A stretch of DNA of 64,000 bases. Source: Guadua angustifolia (Eukaryota; Streptophyta; Magnoliopsida; Poales; Poaceae). Position numbers and translations under genes: made by a program. The stretch lies in contig JAYEVE010000738.1 in assembly GCA_036346375.1 (NCBI GenBank), positions 25,017 through 89,016 on the forward strand. The letters run 5' to 3'. Under the pieces are notes generated by a model. That model was not told the origin of the DNA. It searched no databases and saw nothing but the letters and a program-made list of their open reading frames with translations. Below, piece by piece: positions 1 through 12,800 of the stretch (position 1 is its first letter; each line of letters opens with the position of its first letter).

Positions 1-879
1 CGGAGTAGTTTCAATATATATAAGGAGGATGTTTCTAGACATAATCTAAGAAGTGAACCGACATTGTTGCATAAATGATGCGGCAGTTGAAATTACCTTA
101 CGTACGACTTGGAGTTAGCCGTTGTAGTGCACGAAGAAAAATGGTGTCACTATCTCATCGAAAATAAAAATGAGCCTTAAGAATCTAAATATATTTATTC
201 AGTCCAACCTTAATATAGGACAAAGGTAATGGTTGGAAAGGATCAAAGAGTCTAGTGTCAGAATCCATAGGCATTTTAGTAAGGCTAAAGTGGTAGTCGA
301 CGTTTGAAGTTACGAGGTAATATGTTGATAATAAGCGATTAACGAGGTATAAAAGAATCTAAGAAGTTGAAATTAAAGGTCGCCCACAAGGTTTCATAGT
401 TGCCTTGGAAATAGAACCAACATTAGAAGATCGTAACATAAGAAGTTCAAGGTAGATGAAGTACAAAATCAAGTTAAGGAAAGAAGAAGGCGTAGCTAAA
501 AAGTAGAAATTTGAGTGATTAGGATACCATAAGGATTTAATGCTGAACCAGTGTGCCGGATAGGAAGATCCTAAGAAATTGATACTTGAGAAAACTCATA
601 ATTCTAAGTATTCGATATACCCAGGAAGTGCCAAAGAGAATCAATATCTTAAAGAAAGGTTTTGGTGACCTAAGATGAAGGGCAAAACTATTGGCTATGA
701 TACTCAATGTGATGTGAATCAAAAAAAATAAAGGCAATGCATTAGAGATCTAAAGGTTCGTTGCAAATCATTATAGATTCCTATAGGATGCAAATCATTA
801 AAATGATCCCTAGTGTAAATGGACCCTAAAAGGTATGAATTCGAAGGAATCATTATTGATTAAATTAACCAAAATTACT

Positions 880-1820
880 CATTTCATATCACTGAATACT
901 ACGTATTCAAAAGATCATTTGGCAAATCTGTCAGGGATTTAATAACTGTGTAGGTGCCTAAGAAGATTGTGTCCGATAGAGGTATCCAATTTATCTCGAG
1001 GGCTTAGAATAAATTACATAGAGCAATGAGAACCCGCTTGAATTTTAGCATCACATATCATCCACAGATGGATGACCCAGCAAGAAGAGTTAATTGAATT
1101 TTAGAGGATATGTTGAGAGCTTGTGCGATATCTTACGTTACCTCTCAGGATGAAATATGCAGAGATCAGTTATAACCGTAGTTATTAGGCTAGTTTGCTG
1201 ATATCACCATTTGCATCCTTATATGGCCGCGCTTGTCATACCCCGTTAAATTGGAATGAAACGGGAGAGCGTTCAGTATTTGGACCTGAGATGCTCAGAG
1301 AGGCTGAAGAACAAGTTGCCATGATCAGGGAGAGATCAAGACAAAGACACCAAGACAGAAGAGTTACGCTGACAATCGCCGTTGCGACTTGAGTTTTGAG
1401 CCCAATGATTTGGTGTACCTTAGGGTTACTCCCCTTAAAGGTGTTAAGAGGTTCCATGTCAAGGGAAAGCTTGCACCTAGGTTTGTGGGGCCGTTTAAGA
1501 TATTGAGCCGTCGAGGAGAGGTTGCTTATCAGATGGAATTGCCAGAGTCGTTGGCAGGGGTCCACAATGTGTTCCGTGTGTCCCAGCTCAAGAAATGCCT
1601 TCGAGTGCTAGCTGAGCAGACGCCGTTGGAGGCTATTGAATCGCAGGAAGATCTGACTTACAAAAAGCAGCCAACCAAGATGCTGGATATAATGGAGCGT
1701 AGGACCAGAAACAAGTCCATTCGCTTTTGTAGAGTTCAATGGAGTAATCATTCGAAAAATGAATCAACCTGGGAGCGTGAAGAGGATCTGGAGGCAGAAT
1801 TCCCAAAACCTATTCTCTAG
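880..1820 (+). pseudogene. Gypsy integrase C-terminal half with chromodomain (broken)
   Basis: Remnant of the integrase that inserted the retrotransposon cDNA into chromatin. Around 960-1100 one can read pieces of the catalytic core (VSDRG, QFIS, TRLNFS, YHPQ, ILEDMLRACAISY) broken by stops. The segment 1195-1390 preserves LYGRACHTPLNWNETGE. From 1389 to 1820 a clean frame gives DLVYLRVTPLKGVKRF, KLAPRFVGPF and VHNVFRVSQL, the GPY/F-type module. A chromodomain-like tail follows with the aromatic motif VQWSNHSKNESTWE, ending at the TAG at 1818. Changes in the broken part include many transitions, as expected of a silenced, methylated element. Not functional. Confidence 0.85.
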
Positions 1821-1849
1821 TTAGCCCTAAATCTCGGGGTCGAGATTCC

Positions 1850-1868
1850 GTTAAGGGGGGGGGAGGTT
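1850..1868 (+). other. Polypurine tract of the chromovirus
   Basis: A G-rich purine run (ttaaggggggggg, then aggtt) lies directly before the LTR's TG. This is the usual place for the plus-strand DNA primer of an LTR retrotransposon. Confidence 0.8.
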
Positions 1869-4800
1869 TGTAACATCCCAATTTTTGGCCTTTCAATTAT
1901 TAAATATCATTTTATGGCAATCTATGGTTCTTTGTGAATTTTCTGGATTTATTGGATTTTCTGAGATTTATTTAAATCATTTCGAATTAGTATATATGGC
2001 TTTTGCTAAGAAATATTTATAAAGAGGAAATTAAAAATATTTTATTTAAGTATAGAAGGTCACGAAGTATTTTTGGGAATTTCTTTTTCTCTTCGGGATG
2101 GAATCAGATTAGGAACCAAATTGGTTGAACCGGATTAGGAATAGGCCGATTTGAGTTTCTCCAATAGCCGGCTTGCGGGACTCAAGCCATTCTTGGGGGA
2201 GAAGGACCGCGAACAACACGTCTTGATCGATCGAATTTCACGTCGGCGCCAAACCATCAGGACATGGACTCCTTTCGGGTGGGCAAAGGAATGGCGTCGT
2301 GTCCGCTTCCGGCTTGTGTCCGGCAGTCTCGGCACCACCCGCTGGCGCCACGAACTTCTACTCGCATCCTCCGCTTCGGCGCGGGAAAAGCAGACGGCGT
2401 GGTCGATTCGGCAAGGAGCGAAGTCTTTTCATCGGGCGGGAGGAGCCAAGACGTGACCGATTCGAATCTCTGGTGTTGGCGTCGATTTTGGCAAGGAATC
2501 GGGAGACCTTCCATGTGGGAGAGCGGAAAGTACGGGCGCGTTGGCTATTTAAGCCGTGAGCAGCGACGCCAGGAGGAACAAGCGACAGAAGAAGAATTTC
2601 CAGGCGCTCGAGCGAGTCGCGCCATGTTTGAGGAGAAACCGCGAGCGTGTCGCGCCGTCGATCGAAGGAAAATCGCGAAGGATAGCAACGCGTCGGCGTT
2701 GTCGGAGGAATTGAGCGGCAAGGAATCAGGAGCATCAAGCGAGTCGTGCTGTCGAGGAAAATTACGAAGGGTAGCGGGCGTCGCCAGGAGATTTTCGAAC
2801 GCGCTGCCGAGGTTGTCTCGTCGTCTCCGGTGAATTCAAGTCGCCGTCGCATCATCGCCGATCGGGAGCTTCGTCAGTCGTCGGATCTTCATCGAGCGAT
2901 TGGGATTAAGTCGTAACGTTTGGAATCGGTAAGCGTCTCATATTAAATATCAATCGTTGGGTTTAAGTCGGAAGGTTGATATTGAGTCACGAGTAGATTT
3001 ACCGTGAACCGTTAGATTGAGTTCATCGGTCTAGATTTCGCCACGCTTAAATGCATGCAGTAGGCGAGAAAATCCGTATTTTCCTTTACGAAATAATTCG
3101 GAAAATAAGAAATTCTAATTTCGAATTAACTAAAATTCAATGTTATAACTTTTACATATGAACTCCGATTAAGGTGATTCAAATTTCTAGAAATTTATAA
3201 AATTAAGATTTATCTAATGGTGGATTTTATTTGAATTTTTGAGTTCATTTGATCTTTGGATTTGGTGTTTATTTGCTATTTCTTCTCGATTCGCGTAGAC
3301 GTTGAGTTGAGTGAGGTTTCGAAGGAGGATTAACAACTCAAGAGCAATCTTCGGAGCAATATCAGGAGCTTAAGCAAGGCAAGTTGTGCTTTGATCATGT
3401 TGCACCCATAAACTATATTGCTTGCTATTTTGATTTACCTTATCACTTGTTATTTTATGTGTATAAATGATTTCAACATAAGTTTGGGATTAGCTATCGT
3501 ACCCTTTGAATTATACCCTACCTTGCTAGTTGTATGCCATGATCCACTTGTCACCCTAGGTTGGTTTACTATAGTTGGTTAATAATGAAATCAACATGGA
3601 AGATTAGGTCGGACTAGAATGCTTAGCCATGCCACGTCATCACATGTACTTGAATCTTTGATAAATAATCTTGACTAATGGAATATGGAACAAAGTTCTG
3701 AATTTGTGTGTCATGTGTGGTCACACGATGAGATTGAGTTGTGGTGGCAATGGATGTCACGCAACGATATTGAGTTGTTGATGGCACGTGGTGCTTGGTA
3801 ATCAACTGGGGTGGTTATGATTTTGGGTCGGAGCAAGTGGCAAGGGAAGGATGCCTAGGTGGGCCCGATGGGCAAAGGGCATGTGTACGTCTTGCTTTGA
3901 TCAAACCATAAGGACACCTTGCGAGCCTTTGACCTGAGTCAATCATGTAACCACATGTTGTTATGGGTCAACCTAGCTGACTAATTTGCAAAGTCTTGAC
4001 TTTAGTACTATCTTGGTGGTGTGGTTCACCTTTGATTGAACCCAGATGGCACAAGAGGGGGGCCCTGCTGGAACAGGTTGTTCCTTCAGTGTTGAAACCT
4101 TAGCGGGTAGTACTGAGTTAAGACAGAGCATTGTAAAGGCTTTGTCATGATTCCTTGCCGGCATACCGAAGGAAGTGTGCTAATAGCTTGGCATCAAAGA
4201 GATTATCATGTCGTGTGGGTAAAGTGCATAATCTCTGCAGAGTGTACAAACTATTCGGATAGCCGTGCTCACGGTATTGAGCAAAGCTCGGGGATTACAG
4301 TCAAGGGTTTAGACTTTTGCAAAATAAAACTTGGGTTGGATGGCAGGTTGCCATGGAAAGTTGAATATTGATTTAGGATGAGAACACTTGGTTTACTTGA
4401 GAAATGCTGAATCTATCTATTACTGTTATTTGTTTTACTGTCATTTCAATCTATATACTGTACGTGTTTTTAAATGCTTCTTAGTTGCAAATGAACCATT
4501 TAGCCATTCCTTTGAAATAAGTCTTGCATATAGTTATGTTAGAATTGCATTCTGTGCACAACTTGTTGAGTACGTGTTGGTGTACTCACCCTTGCCTACA
4601 AACATCATCAGTGCTGAAGAAGGAGTACCATGGAGAGACGAATGTTTAGGGTGCGAGTCTTGTCAGTTGCCTGTGGTATACTGAAGGGTTACCTACGTCT
4701 TCATTCCGCTGCAGTTCAATTGGTTGTTCAGCCTTGTAAGGCATTGTTAAGTAAGTTGACCATAAGGTCATACAACTGGTAATATTTAATATATTATGTT

Positions 4801-4925
4801 TTTTATCTTATATACGTTGTGTATGATTGTGATATTCACTAATGTTGAGCCTGTGTGCACTAGCGTGATCCTGGACTAATGCAGTATACACAGAGGGTCC
4901 GGATTTGCATATTTAGGTCCCGACA
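1869..4925 (+). repeat. 3' LTR of the chromovirus
   Basis: Starts TGTAACATCCC immediately after the polypurine tract and ends in CCCGACA at 4925, giving TG...CA termini and about 3,057 bp, long but normal for grass Tekay-like elements. The right end is inferred from the typical terminus, because no second LTR is present for comparison. The short reading frames inside (for example 2264-2833) have no recognisable domains and are not counted as genes. Confidence 0.75.
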
Positions 4926-6054
4926 GGACCGGTGGAGTACACGGAGCGGCCATCGTGGAGCACGACGATGAGCGGCTGGGCTGCCGGGAGTGACGCTATG
5001 GGCACAAGCGGAGTACGGTGGCGGGCCGACGGGTGCGGTCAGCGTGGCCATTGACACAGCTGCTCGTGGGCAAGGAAACGGCCGCTGAGGGCTCGAGCGA
5101 TGCGATGGTGAGCCGGAAATGGGTGCGGTGACGGCCGGGCTAGGCGACGTTGCGTTCTTCGGGCATGGGCGCTGTAGGTGCGACGATGGCCGAGAGCCAT
5201 GGGCACGGCACCAGCGATGGGTACGTCAGTGCAGCGGGCGCACGGGAGCCGTCGGGCACACCACGTGCGAGGTCAACGACACGACCGACTGGCACATCGG
5301 GCACAGGTGCTTTGCATGAAGCACGACGGCTGGTGCATGCGGTCGGGCGAGGCCAGCGCGAGCAAATCATGGTTACGTGACAGGCGCCAGCGGGGCTCAA
5401 CGTGTCGGCGGTGGTCGACGGGGCGGCCAACGATAGAAGGTCGCGAGTGCTAGCCGCAGTTACGGCGGACGCGAATGGCGACGCTGGCTGCGCTTGTTTC
5501 AGTGATGTTGTTTTGATTGATGAATAGAAACTTCATACAACCAAATAATTAGATTAAACGAGTAATTTGTAATTTAGGGTACAATAATACGTCGGATTTA
5601 AAAATTTTGCGTAGACGCGATCAACTTACGTAGTTTGAAGTTACGTAGGGCTTGCAATAGATTTAATTGTGTGTTGTCGGTCAATTTCGATGCAGTAGAG
5701 ATTAACGCAGGCAGATGATCATAATCGGTGGCCTTTGCAGAGTTTCGTGGATGTAGTGTAGATTGATGCAGGCAAACGATTACAATCGGCGGCCTTAGCA
5801 GAGCTTCGTGCTGATAACATATTATAAAACGATGTCGTCCACCTTCGATTAATCACAATGCACCAAAGAACATTAATCACATAACATGGAGCACACACGA
5901 TGTAGGAAAGCAAATCATCTGTCTCTCTTTATTAGATTGGTTCACTTGATAAAAGGCTATATAGTAGAGGATAATAAGAGATAGATTCAAATTCATTCAT
6001 GTAGAAATAGAGTCTAATTAAACGTAAACCCAAATCAATCCATATCTTAATAAT
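4926..6054. other. Non-genic flank: GC-rich block, then AT-rich sequence
   Basis: From 4926 to about 5500 the sequence is GC-rich with overlapping short frames on both strands; none shows a domain I recognise. From 5500 it becomes AT-rich. It holds a 61-bp tandem duplication (5689-5810) and is continuous with 8942 onward, the LINE having inserted at 6068. No gene is called. Confidence 0.6.
5689..5810 (+). repeat. 61-bp direct tandem duplication
   Basis: Units 5689-5749 and 5750-5810 have the same length and align without gaps. Each starts gatg(c/t)agt and ends gcagag(t/c)ttcgtg. They differ at several positions, so the duplication is not recent. No coding role is visible. Confidence 0.85.
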
Positions 6055-6068
6055 ATATACTTCTACTC
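6055..6068 (+). repeat. Left target-site duplication of the LINE
   Basis: The 14-mer atatacttctactc is repeated exactly at 8928-8941 and brackets the LINE. Confidence 0.88.
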
Positions 6069-8789
6069 CTGGTCATAATAAAAAAGAGAAAAAGAAACTT
6101 ATCAATATGATTGATTGTATTGATAAAAAGCGAAATAAAGGCCTGTCAAATCAAGATATTACCATGAAACATCATCTCAAGGATCGTTACGTTATTTGTT
6201 GAGGAGGAGGAAATAAAATGGTATGAAAGGGCTAAAGTTAAGAACCTTTTGGAAGGGATAATAATACCCAATTTTTCCACTTGGTTGCTAACGGTAAACA
6301 TCGAAAACAACGAATTTTCAAATTAGAGCAAGAAGATAGAGTAATAGTTGGTGATACTCAATTGAAAACATATATCACAAACTACTACAAAGGGCTTTTT
6401 GGTCCGCCAGAAGATAATAATTTTAGCATGGTGGAGGACCATATAGTCGACATCCTCGGTGACCGAGGAGGAGAAGCAATTTTACCTCTCCTTTCACGGA
6501 AAATGAAATACGGGAAGCTGTTTTTCAAATGGAACATAATAAGTCTCCTGGTCCCGATGGATTCCCTGCTGAATTTTATCAAGTTTTTTGGGAATTAATT
6601 AAAGGGGACATGATGGCTCTTTTCAATGATTTTTTTGAGGATCGTTTACCACTATTCAGTCTTAACTTTGGTATTATTACTCTTCTTCCAAAAGTTAAGG
6701 AGGCTACAAAAATCCAGCAATATAGACCTATTTGTCTACTAAATGTTAGTTTTAAAATTTTTACTAAGGTTGCTACTAATAGACTTTGTGGAGTAGCTGG
6801 AAATGTGGTAAGACCGTCCCAAACAGCTTTTATGCAGGGTCGTAATATCATGGAGGGAGTAGTTATTTTACATGAGACTATTCATGAATTACACGTTAAG
6901 AAACTTAATGGTGTAATTTTCAAAATTGATTTTGAAAAGGCCTATGATAAAGTTAATCGGTCTTTTCTTCAACAAACATTACGTATGAAAGGTTTTCGTC
7001 CAAGTGGTGTAAATGGATTGAAAATTTTGTTTCGGTGGTAGTGTGGACATCAAAGTTAATGATGATATTGGGCACTACTTTCAAACTAAAAAGGGCTTTG
7101 CAAGGTGATCCCTATCGCCTATTCTTTTTAACATAGTTATTTATATGCTCGCTATTTTGATTAAGCGAGCAAAAGATGATGGCAGATAAAGGGGTCATCC
7201 TCACCTTGTGGATGATGGTTTGTCTATTTTGCAATATGCGATGATACCATCTTGCTTATGGACCATGATTTGGAGCAAGCAAAAATATGAAGTTATTGCT
7301 TTGTGTATTTGAACAATTATCCGGTCTAAAGATAAACTTTCATAAAGCGAAATATTTTGCTTTGGAGATGCAAAACGGTTTGAGGATGATTATACGAGTT
7401 ATTTGGGTGCGGTTGGTGCATTTCCTTTTCGATATTTAGGAATACCGATGCATTACCGTAAACTTCGTAATATCGATTGGAGTGCAGTTGAAGATCGCTT
7501 TAAGAGGAAATTAAGTACTTGGAAGGCTAAGCTTTTGTCCTCTCGGGGACGCTTGGTCTTAATAAATTCAGTACTTAGTAGTTTACCGATGTTTATGATG
7601 TCCTTTTTTGAGATGCCAAAGGAAATTATCAAAAAACTGGATTATTATCGATCAAGGTTTTTTTGGCAAGGAAATAATAATACGAAAAAATATCATCTTG
7701 CTAAATGGGACATCCTTTGCCGTCCTAAAGATCAAGGAGGTCTTGGTATAGCAAATCTCCTAATCAAGAATAGATGTCTTCTGAGTAAGTGGCTATTTAA
7801 ACTGCTCAATGAAGATGGGACTTGGCGATCTTTGCTTAGAATAAGTATTTGAATTCAAAGACCTTGTCATAGGTTCAAATTAAACCTAGCGACTCATATT
7901 TTTGGAAAAGTCTTCTAAAGGTCAAGGATCGCTTCTACGATGCGGACTTTCAATATAAAAGATGGTACACAAACTAGATTCGGGAAGATGTTTGGGTAGA
8001 CAGAGACCTCTTAAGGAGCAATTCCTAACCTCTATAATATAGCTTCTACTCCTCACATAACAGTGGCAACGGCTCGAGTCAAAGCCATTAAATATTTGTT
8101 TTCAGAGAGCGTTAGTGGGTGATAAATTAAATAATTGGTACAACCTTGTAGCTAAAATAGCTCATGTTCAGCCTATCAAGTGAGAAGGATATTTTTGTCG
8201 GAATCTACATAACCATGGACAATTCTCAAGACGCTCCATGTATCAATATCTCATGAACCGTGGAACTCCGCTTTATCATAAATTTATTTGGAATTTGAAG
8301 ATTCCTCTCAAAATTAAAATTTTCATTTGGTACCTTCAACAATGAGTTATTTTGACAAAGGATAACTTGGCCAGCTTAAATTGGGCGGAAATCTACGTTG
8401 TTGTTTTTGTGATTGCAATGAAACGATACAACATCTTTTCTTTGAGTGTCAAAGATGCTAGACATATTTGGAGAGTAATTCAGATTACATTGGGTTAACT
8501 ATACTGTTTCTATCACTCATATGCTAGGGATTGGCTCTCGGCATAGAACAAAAAATGACTCAATTTATCTTTATGGGTGTGGTCGCTATTTGTCGGGCCA
8601 TTTGGTGTTGCCGCAATGATATCGTGTTTCGTAAGAAAGCGGTATGCTTTTTTTATGCGAGTTGTCTACAGGGCACTTCTTGGATGCGATTCGGCGTTGT
8701 TGCAACGTGAGGAAGTAAGGAAGAGCATTCGCTTGCTTTGCACTCGATTGGAGGTTGTTGCAATGGAGCTTTTTGCTAAGAACGGATAG
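6069..8789 (+). pseudogene. LINE ORF2 (reverse transcriptase and C-terminal zinc region), broken
   Basis: Remnant of the L1 polyprotein that copies LINE RNA at the target site. Reading across frames: FHLVANGKHRK (about 6270), NKSPGPDGFPAEFY (6535), QYRPICLLNVSFKI (6720), FKIDFEKAYDKVN (6920). The catalytic Y-A-D-D block near 7236-7245 has lost one base. A clean stretch at 7403-7852 (FRYLGIPMHYRKL, RFFWQGN) is the RT thumb and post-RT region. Next comes the RVT-type zinc region (FIWNLKIPLKIKIFIW, about 8280-8330), and a C-terminal piece at 8577-8789 ends FAKNG. The endonuclease is absent because of truncation. Confidence 0.88.
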
Positions 8790-8927
8790 AATATTTACAA
8801 TAGACTTTGCTTCCTTAATTTCTTTGCTTCATCATTTATGTAATCTTCATTTGGATAGTTGAACAATATGTAATAAAACCGGCCAGTGTGCTTATGCAGA
8901 GGCGGAGTTAATTCCATTGTTTAAAAA
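6069..8927 (+). mobile_element. L1-type LINE, 5'-truncated
   Basis: Non-LTR retrotransposon of the plant L1 clade. It lacks ORF1 and the endonuclease and starts inside ORF2 upstream of the reverse transcriptase. It ends with a short 3' UTR and an A-rich tail (gtttaaaaaa). An exact 14-bp duplication brackets it, so both ends are defined. 5' truncation with a variable-length target duplication is the signature of target-primed reverse transcription. Several frameshifts and stops make it dead. Confidence 0.92.
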
Positions 8928-8941
8928 ATATACTTCTACTC
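8928..8941 (+). repeat. Right target-site duplication of the LINE
   Basis: Exact copy of the 14-mer at 6055-6068, directly after the A-rich LINE tail. Confidence 0.88.
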
Positions 8942-9826
8942 TGAATTTCGATTGCTTACCACGTCAACATGTTCTCCCTGCCCAACCGACGCTTTTTGTT
9001 CTTTATTTTAAAAAAAAAGTTTGACTAGAAATTCTAGTATTCAATATAGAAAAAAAATAACAGCTAGACTATACACGCACACGCACTCACACACTCTCAC
9101 ACACATATGTCTGCACCTAGCTTCCAATTCACATCCGGACGAGTCCAAAGACTCAAACCTGACGGGCTGCTCACTGACTGCTCACTGACTAGTGCTGCCA
9201 ACCGAGCGAAGGTTCGTTCGCGTCAAGTCATTGTTCTCGTGGCGTACGCCGCTAGCGCTAAACTCGGCAGGCACACCACCATCCTCGAAGATTCCACACG
9301 GGTGGAAATCAAAAGGGAGGAGAAGAAACGCACGTCACGAACACGCGGACCCACCCCAGACTCCTCCGGCCCCACGTGCAGCCGCCGCGCCCAAGTCCGT
9401 CAAGTACGCCACACTCCCCCACTGATGTACGGGACCCACCCGCCGGTCCAACGCTTCCGAGTCCACGCGTCGACGAAGCGTAGCGTGAAAAGGGCGCTAG
9501 GCCCCACCCGGCCGGCGTCGCCGCAGCTGCCACCCACTTGCTGGCAGACTGGCAGTAACAAGTAACAACTCGCTTGACCTTTTTTTTTAAAAAAAAAGAA
9601 ATTCCGAAAATATCTCCTCTCTTTGTCCACTCGTCTCTTCCCCTTCGCCTAAAGCGTCGTCGGCTCCTACGGTCCTACTACCCCGCCCCGCGCCTTCCTC
9701 GCGCGCGTCTCCTTCCTCTCCCACCGCTCGGAGCTCGGCGCTCGAGGCAGGAGGAACCCTAGCTGCCGCTTGGCTCCACCTTCGCTGACGCCGTCTCCGC
9801 GGCCGTGTTGATTCGCGTGCGCGGCG
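8942..9826 (+). promoter_or_regulatory. Upstream region and 5' UTR of the MAPKKK gene
   Basis: About 0.9 kb between the LINE and the MAPKKK start codon. It includes a CA-rich simple stretch at 9070-9105, a T-run/A-run inverted pair at 9580-9600 and a C/T-rich leader (9605-9720) typical of grass 5' UTRs. I see no convincing TATA box. A 152-codon frame at 9107-9565 has no domain and biased composition, and is not called as a gene. The LINE insertion 0.9 kb upstream may have moved distal promoter parts away. Confidence 0.5.
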
Positions 9827-12800
9827 ATGCCCGCGTGGTGGCCCCGCAAGTCGAGGTCCAAGTCGAAGAGCAAGCCCGGGGCCGCCACCGTCTCCGCCGC
9901 GTCCTCCCCGCGCAAGTCCGTCGACCTCGAGTATCCCTCCCACTCGCTGACCCCCCGAGCGAGGGAGAAGGCCCACAGCCTCGAGTCGCCGGCCGCGCGG
10001 CATGGCTGCGGCGGGGGCGGCCGGTGTGGCGGGGGGTTTGGGGAGGTGGAGCGCAACTACAAGCTCCCTGTGCCTGTAACTGACCCGGGGCCACTGCCTG
10101 CGGGGTTTCCGTATGAGGAGGCCGCGGATGCGGCCGCCGGTGAGGGCTGCTTGTCGGTGTCCGGGTCGAGCGCGTGCTCCGATGGGTCGTTAGATGCGGC
10201 GCTGGATCAACACGTCTATAGGTAAGCACCTGATCGTGGAATTGTTGCTGCCCGATCAGAGCTTAATTGAGAATTTGCTGCAGCCTGGTCACCGGTCTAA
10301 TTTTCCCATTTTAGGGGGTGCTTGCAGCTGAATTGGTGTGATACTGTGATTAATTTTGGGGAATTGCGTGGTTACATAGGTGGAGCTGTAGGTTTCATGT
10401 ATTATTTTCCTCTCTAATTTCGTGTGAATGGTTAGCCTGATTGTCTACTTGTTTTAAGGGGTTTTGACGCAAGTGTAGAGAGTTGGAGTGAACTGTTTGG
10501 CTTTGCACCAACTGCAGCAGCCGACCTCTTCCATGGTCGTTCCAGTTCTACAACCCTAAGTCATTTCTTTTTTTTTTGTGTTAAATATGTATTGTAGACT
10601 GGATGACTCGGGATGCTGGTTTATGGTTGAATAAAGATTCTTAAAAAAAAGGTTGAACAACTGTTTCTTTTGTTGCTTTAGAGCTATCATTCTGTGGAAA
10701 TGCAGATTTGGTGCTTGTGTTAAATAATTGTTTATTCTTGCAAGGAATAATTCCCACGGGTTAGTTTATCTTTATGTTTTGCACTCAATTCTGACATACT
10801 TGAAAGTATGTAACTTGTTCTAGCGCCAAGTTCATTTATTTTGATTGGGTTAATTGAATTACTTTATTGTCTCATGGCCCTTTATTATAGCTTTGATATG
10901 TTACGTTTCAGAATGGTATTGATATGTTCCCTGATGGTTCTTGGTTGCTTGGTGTCTCTAGGTCTATGGATCCAGTTGCTTTTGCCAGTGGAAGAAATAT
11001 GTCATCTGACAAACATAGGATTTGTGAAGACAAGCATTTCATGTCTTATAGTATGCCACGGGAGCATCAGAAGTTCTTTGAGATGCCTGTCTCTAATGTG
11101 AGAGAGCTTCATTTGCACAGTGATGAGCCTTCGACTAGTGAGGCCAGTTGTTCACGTGGCAGAAGATTGTCTGAGGATGTCTTTGGTCCAAGAACGAGAA
11201 GCCCCTCCCCTTGCCCAAAAGGCCATACCTTTGCTGTGAATAATGCACATTCAAGAGAATTTGGATTTAGCCCAAGGTCACCAGTGAAAATGGCAGATGG
11301 TTTGAGGAGCCCACCTCATCCCTTACCTCTTCCTCCATCTCCCACCACTTGCTCCCCTCGTCCTCCATCTCCCACTGCTTGCTTACAATCCCAATCACAG
11401 TGGAAAAGGGGAAATTGTTAGGAGTGGTACATTTGGCCAGGTTTACCTTGGATTTAACAGGTATCGAGGCCTTTTCATGTTTTGGTATCATTGTAAATTT
11501 CATTATCATTTGGAACTTGATGCATTAGTGTCACATTAAAAGGTACAAACTTATACACAAGAGATATAGTATCAAATATTCCAGTAGATGGGTATAGGGA
11601 GTTGACAATGAGGTTAAGTAGCATCTAATTCTCAACGGCTAACTGCTATCAACTGAACATGCCATTCTTTTGCTCACTTTCCATGATACCAAAGTGTTAA
11701 TGTATATTGCATGTCTTGGGGTGTTACCTAAATGTCTGGAAAAGTAATTTGTGTAGCAGTCCTTAGTGCATGATCAATTATGCAGTGAAACGGTCAGTTC
11801 TGTGCGATTAAGGAGGTGCAAGTTATTTTGGATGATCCACATTCAAAAGAACGACTCAAGCAATTGAATCAGGTTGCATGCTTTTCTTATTAAGTTGTCT
11901 TTCCATGAATTGCAACAGTACTTGCGTCTCCTGTTTGATTGACTCGCCTACATGTATTCATGTTGTGCCTTTGGTATTGACAGGAAATAGATATGCTTAG
12001 GCAGCTCTCACACCCAAACATTGTGCAATACTATGGAAGTGAGATGGTAAGTTCTATTTGTTGCATTTGTCTCTGAGCAGCCATATAATTTCAATACTTG
12101 TTTGGCCTATCATGTTTTTGTTCCATGTATAATGTTTGACAGGATGGATGTATGAGGGAAAATACTAGTTTTTATAAAATTGAAAGGAAATTAATGATGT
12201 GTACACTAAAGGCTCTTGCACAAAGATAGAATTGAAGTCAAATTGGTGGGGAATTCAGTTTTAATTTAGTTTATGAATGATGGGTCTTCTTGTTCCTTGT
12301 TACTTATCCATAAATGAAATGTGTTTTGTGGTTGCTGTGACAGCTCTCAAAATAAAACCTTTGTCATAAAAAATATTGTGGAACCACCTTCATACTAAAC
12401 TAGATTGACTTTGGAGTAGTTAGGTACCCATGTACAAGGCTGAGCATAGGATCACTTAAAAATGAATACCATTTTGTCTTGCCCAAATTGTTAAGAGTTA
12501 AGCGGGAAGCCCAGCTTATATAGTGCTTAGAGTTGCTGTCTTACAAAGGGCATGGTACATACACTCATAAAAAAAATATCAGGTTACTCATTCACAGGGG
12601 TTTTGTTAGAGCTTTATACTTAATCACCAAAGAAATGGTTGGCATTATATACATGAGTGATGGCAACATTCTGTCCTCTAATGCGCTTTCACTGCATATT
12701 GTGACCTTTTGACTGAAAATATGTGTAATTCAATTTGAGAGGTGCTTCCATGCTTTTCTTTTTACAGTTGCACAAATATTAAAGCATAAATGAAGGGTAG

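Larger units (their letters stand above)
1..4925 (+). mobile_element. Ty3/gypsy chromovirus (Tekay/Del-like), 3' portion
   Basis: Ty3/gypsy LTR retrotransposon entering from the left edge. Degraded pol sequence leads into a recognisable integrase and chromodomain, then a polypurine tract, then a ~3.06-kb 3' LTR that starts TGTAACATCCC and ends CCCGACA. The 5' LTR and any target duplication lie outside the window. The first ~1.2 kb is full of stops and frame changes, whereas the last 430 bases of the integrase stay open. The chromodomain places it among chromoviruses by established classification; the clade name is inference from the protein tail and the long LTR. Confidence 0.88.

Noticed and set aside
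2264..2833. 189-codon frame in the chromovirus LTR
   Set aside because: Inside an LTR, overlapping frames on both strands, no conserved motif.
9107..9565. 152-codon frame upstream of the MAPKKK
   Set aside because: No domain, Arg/Pro/Thr-rich GC composition, lies in the promoter/leader region.
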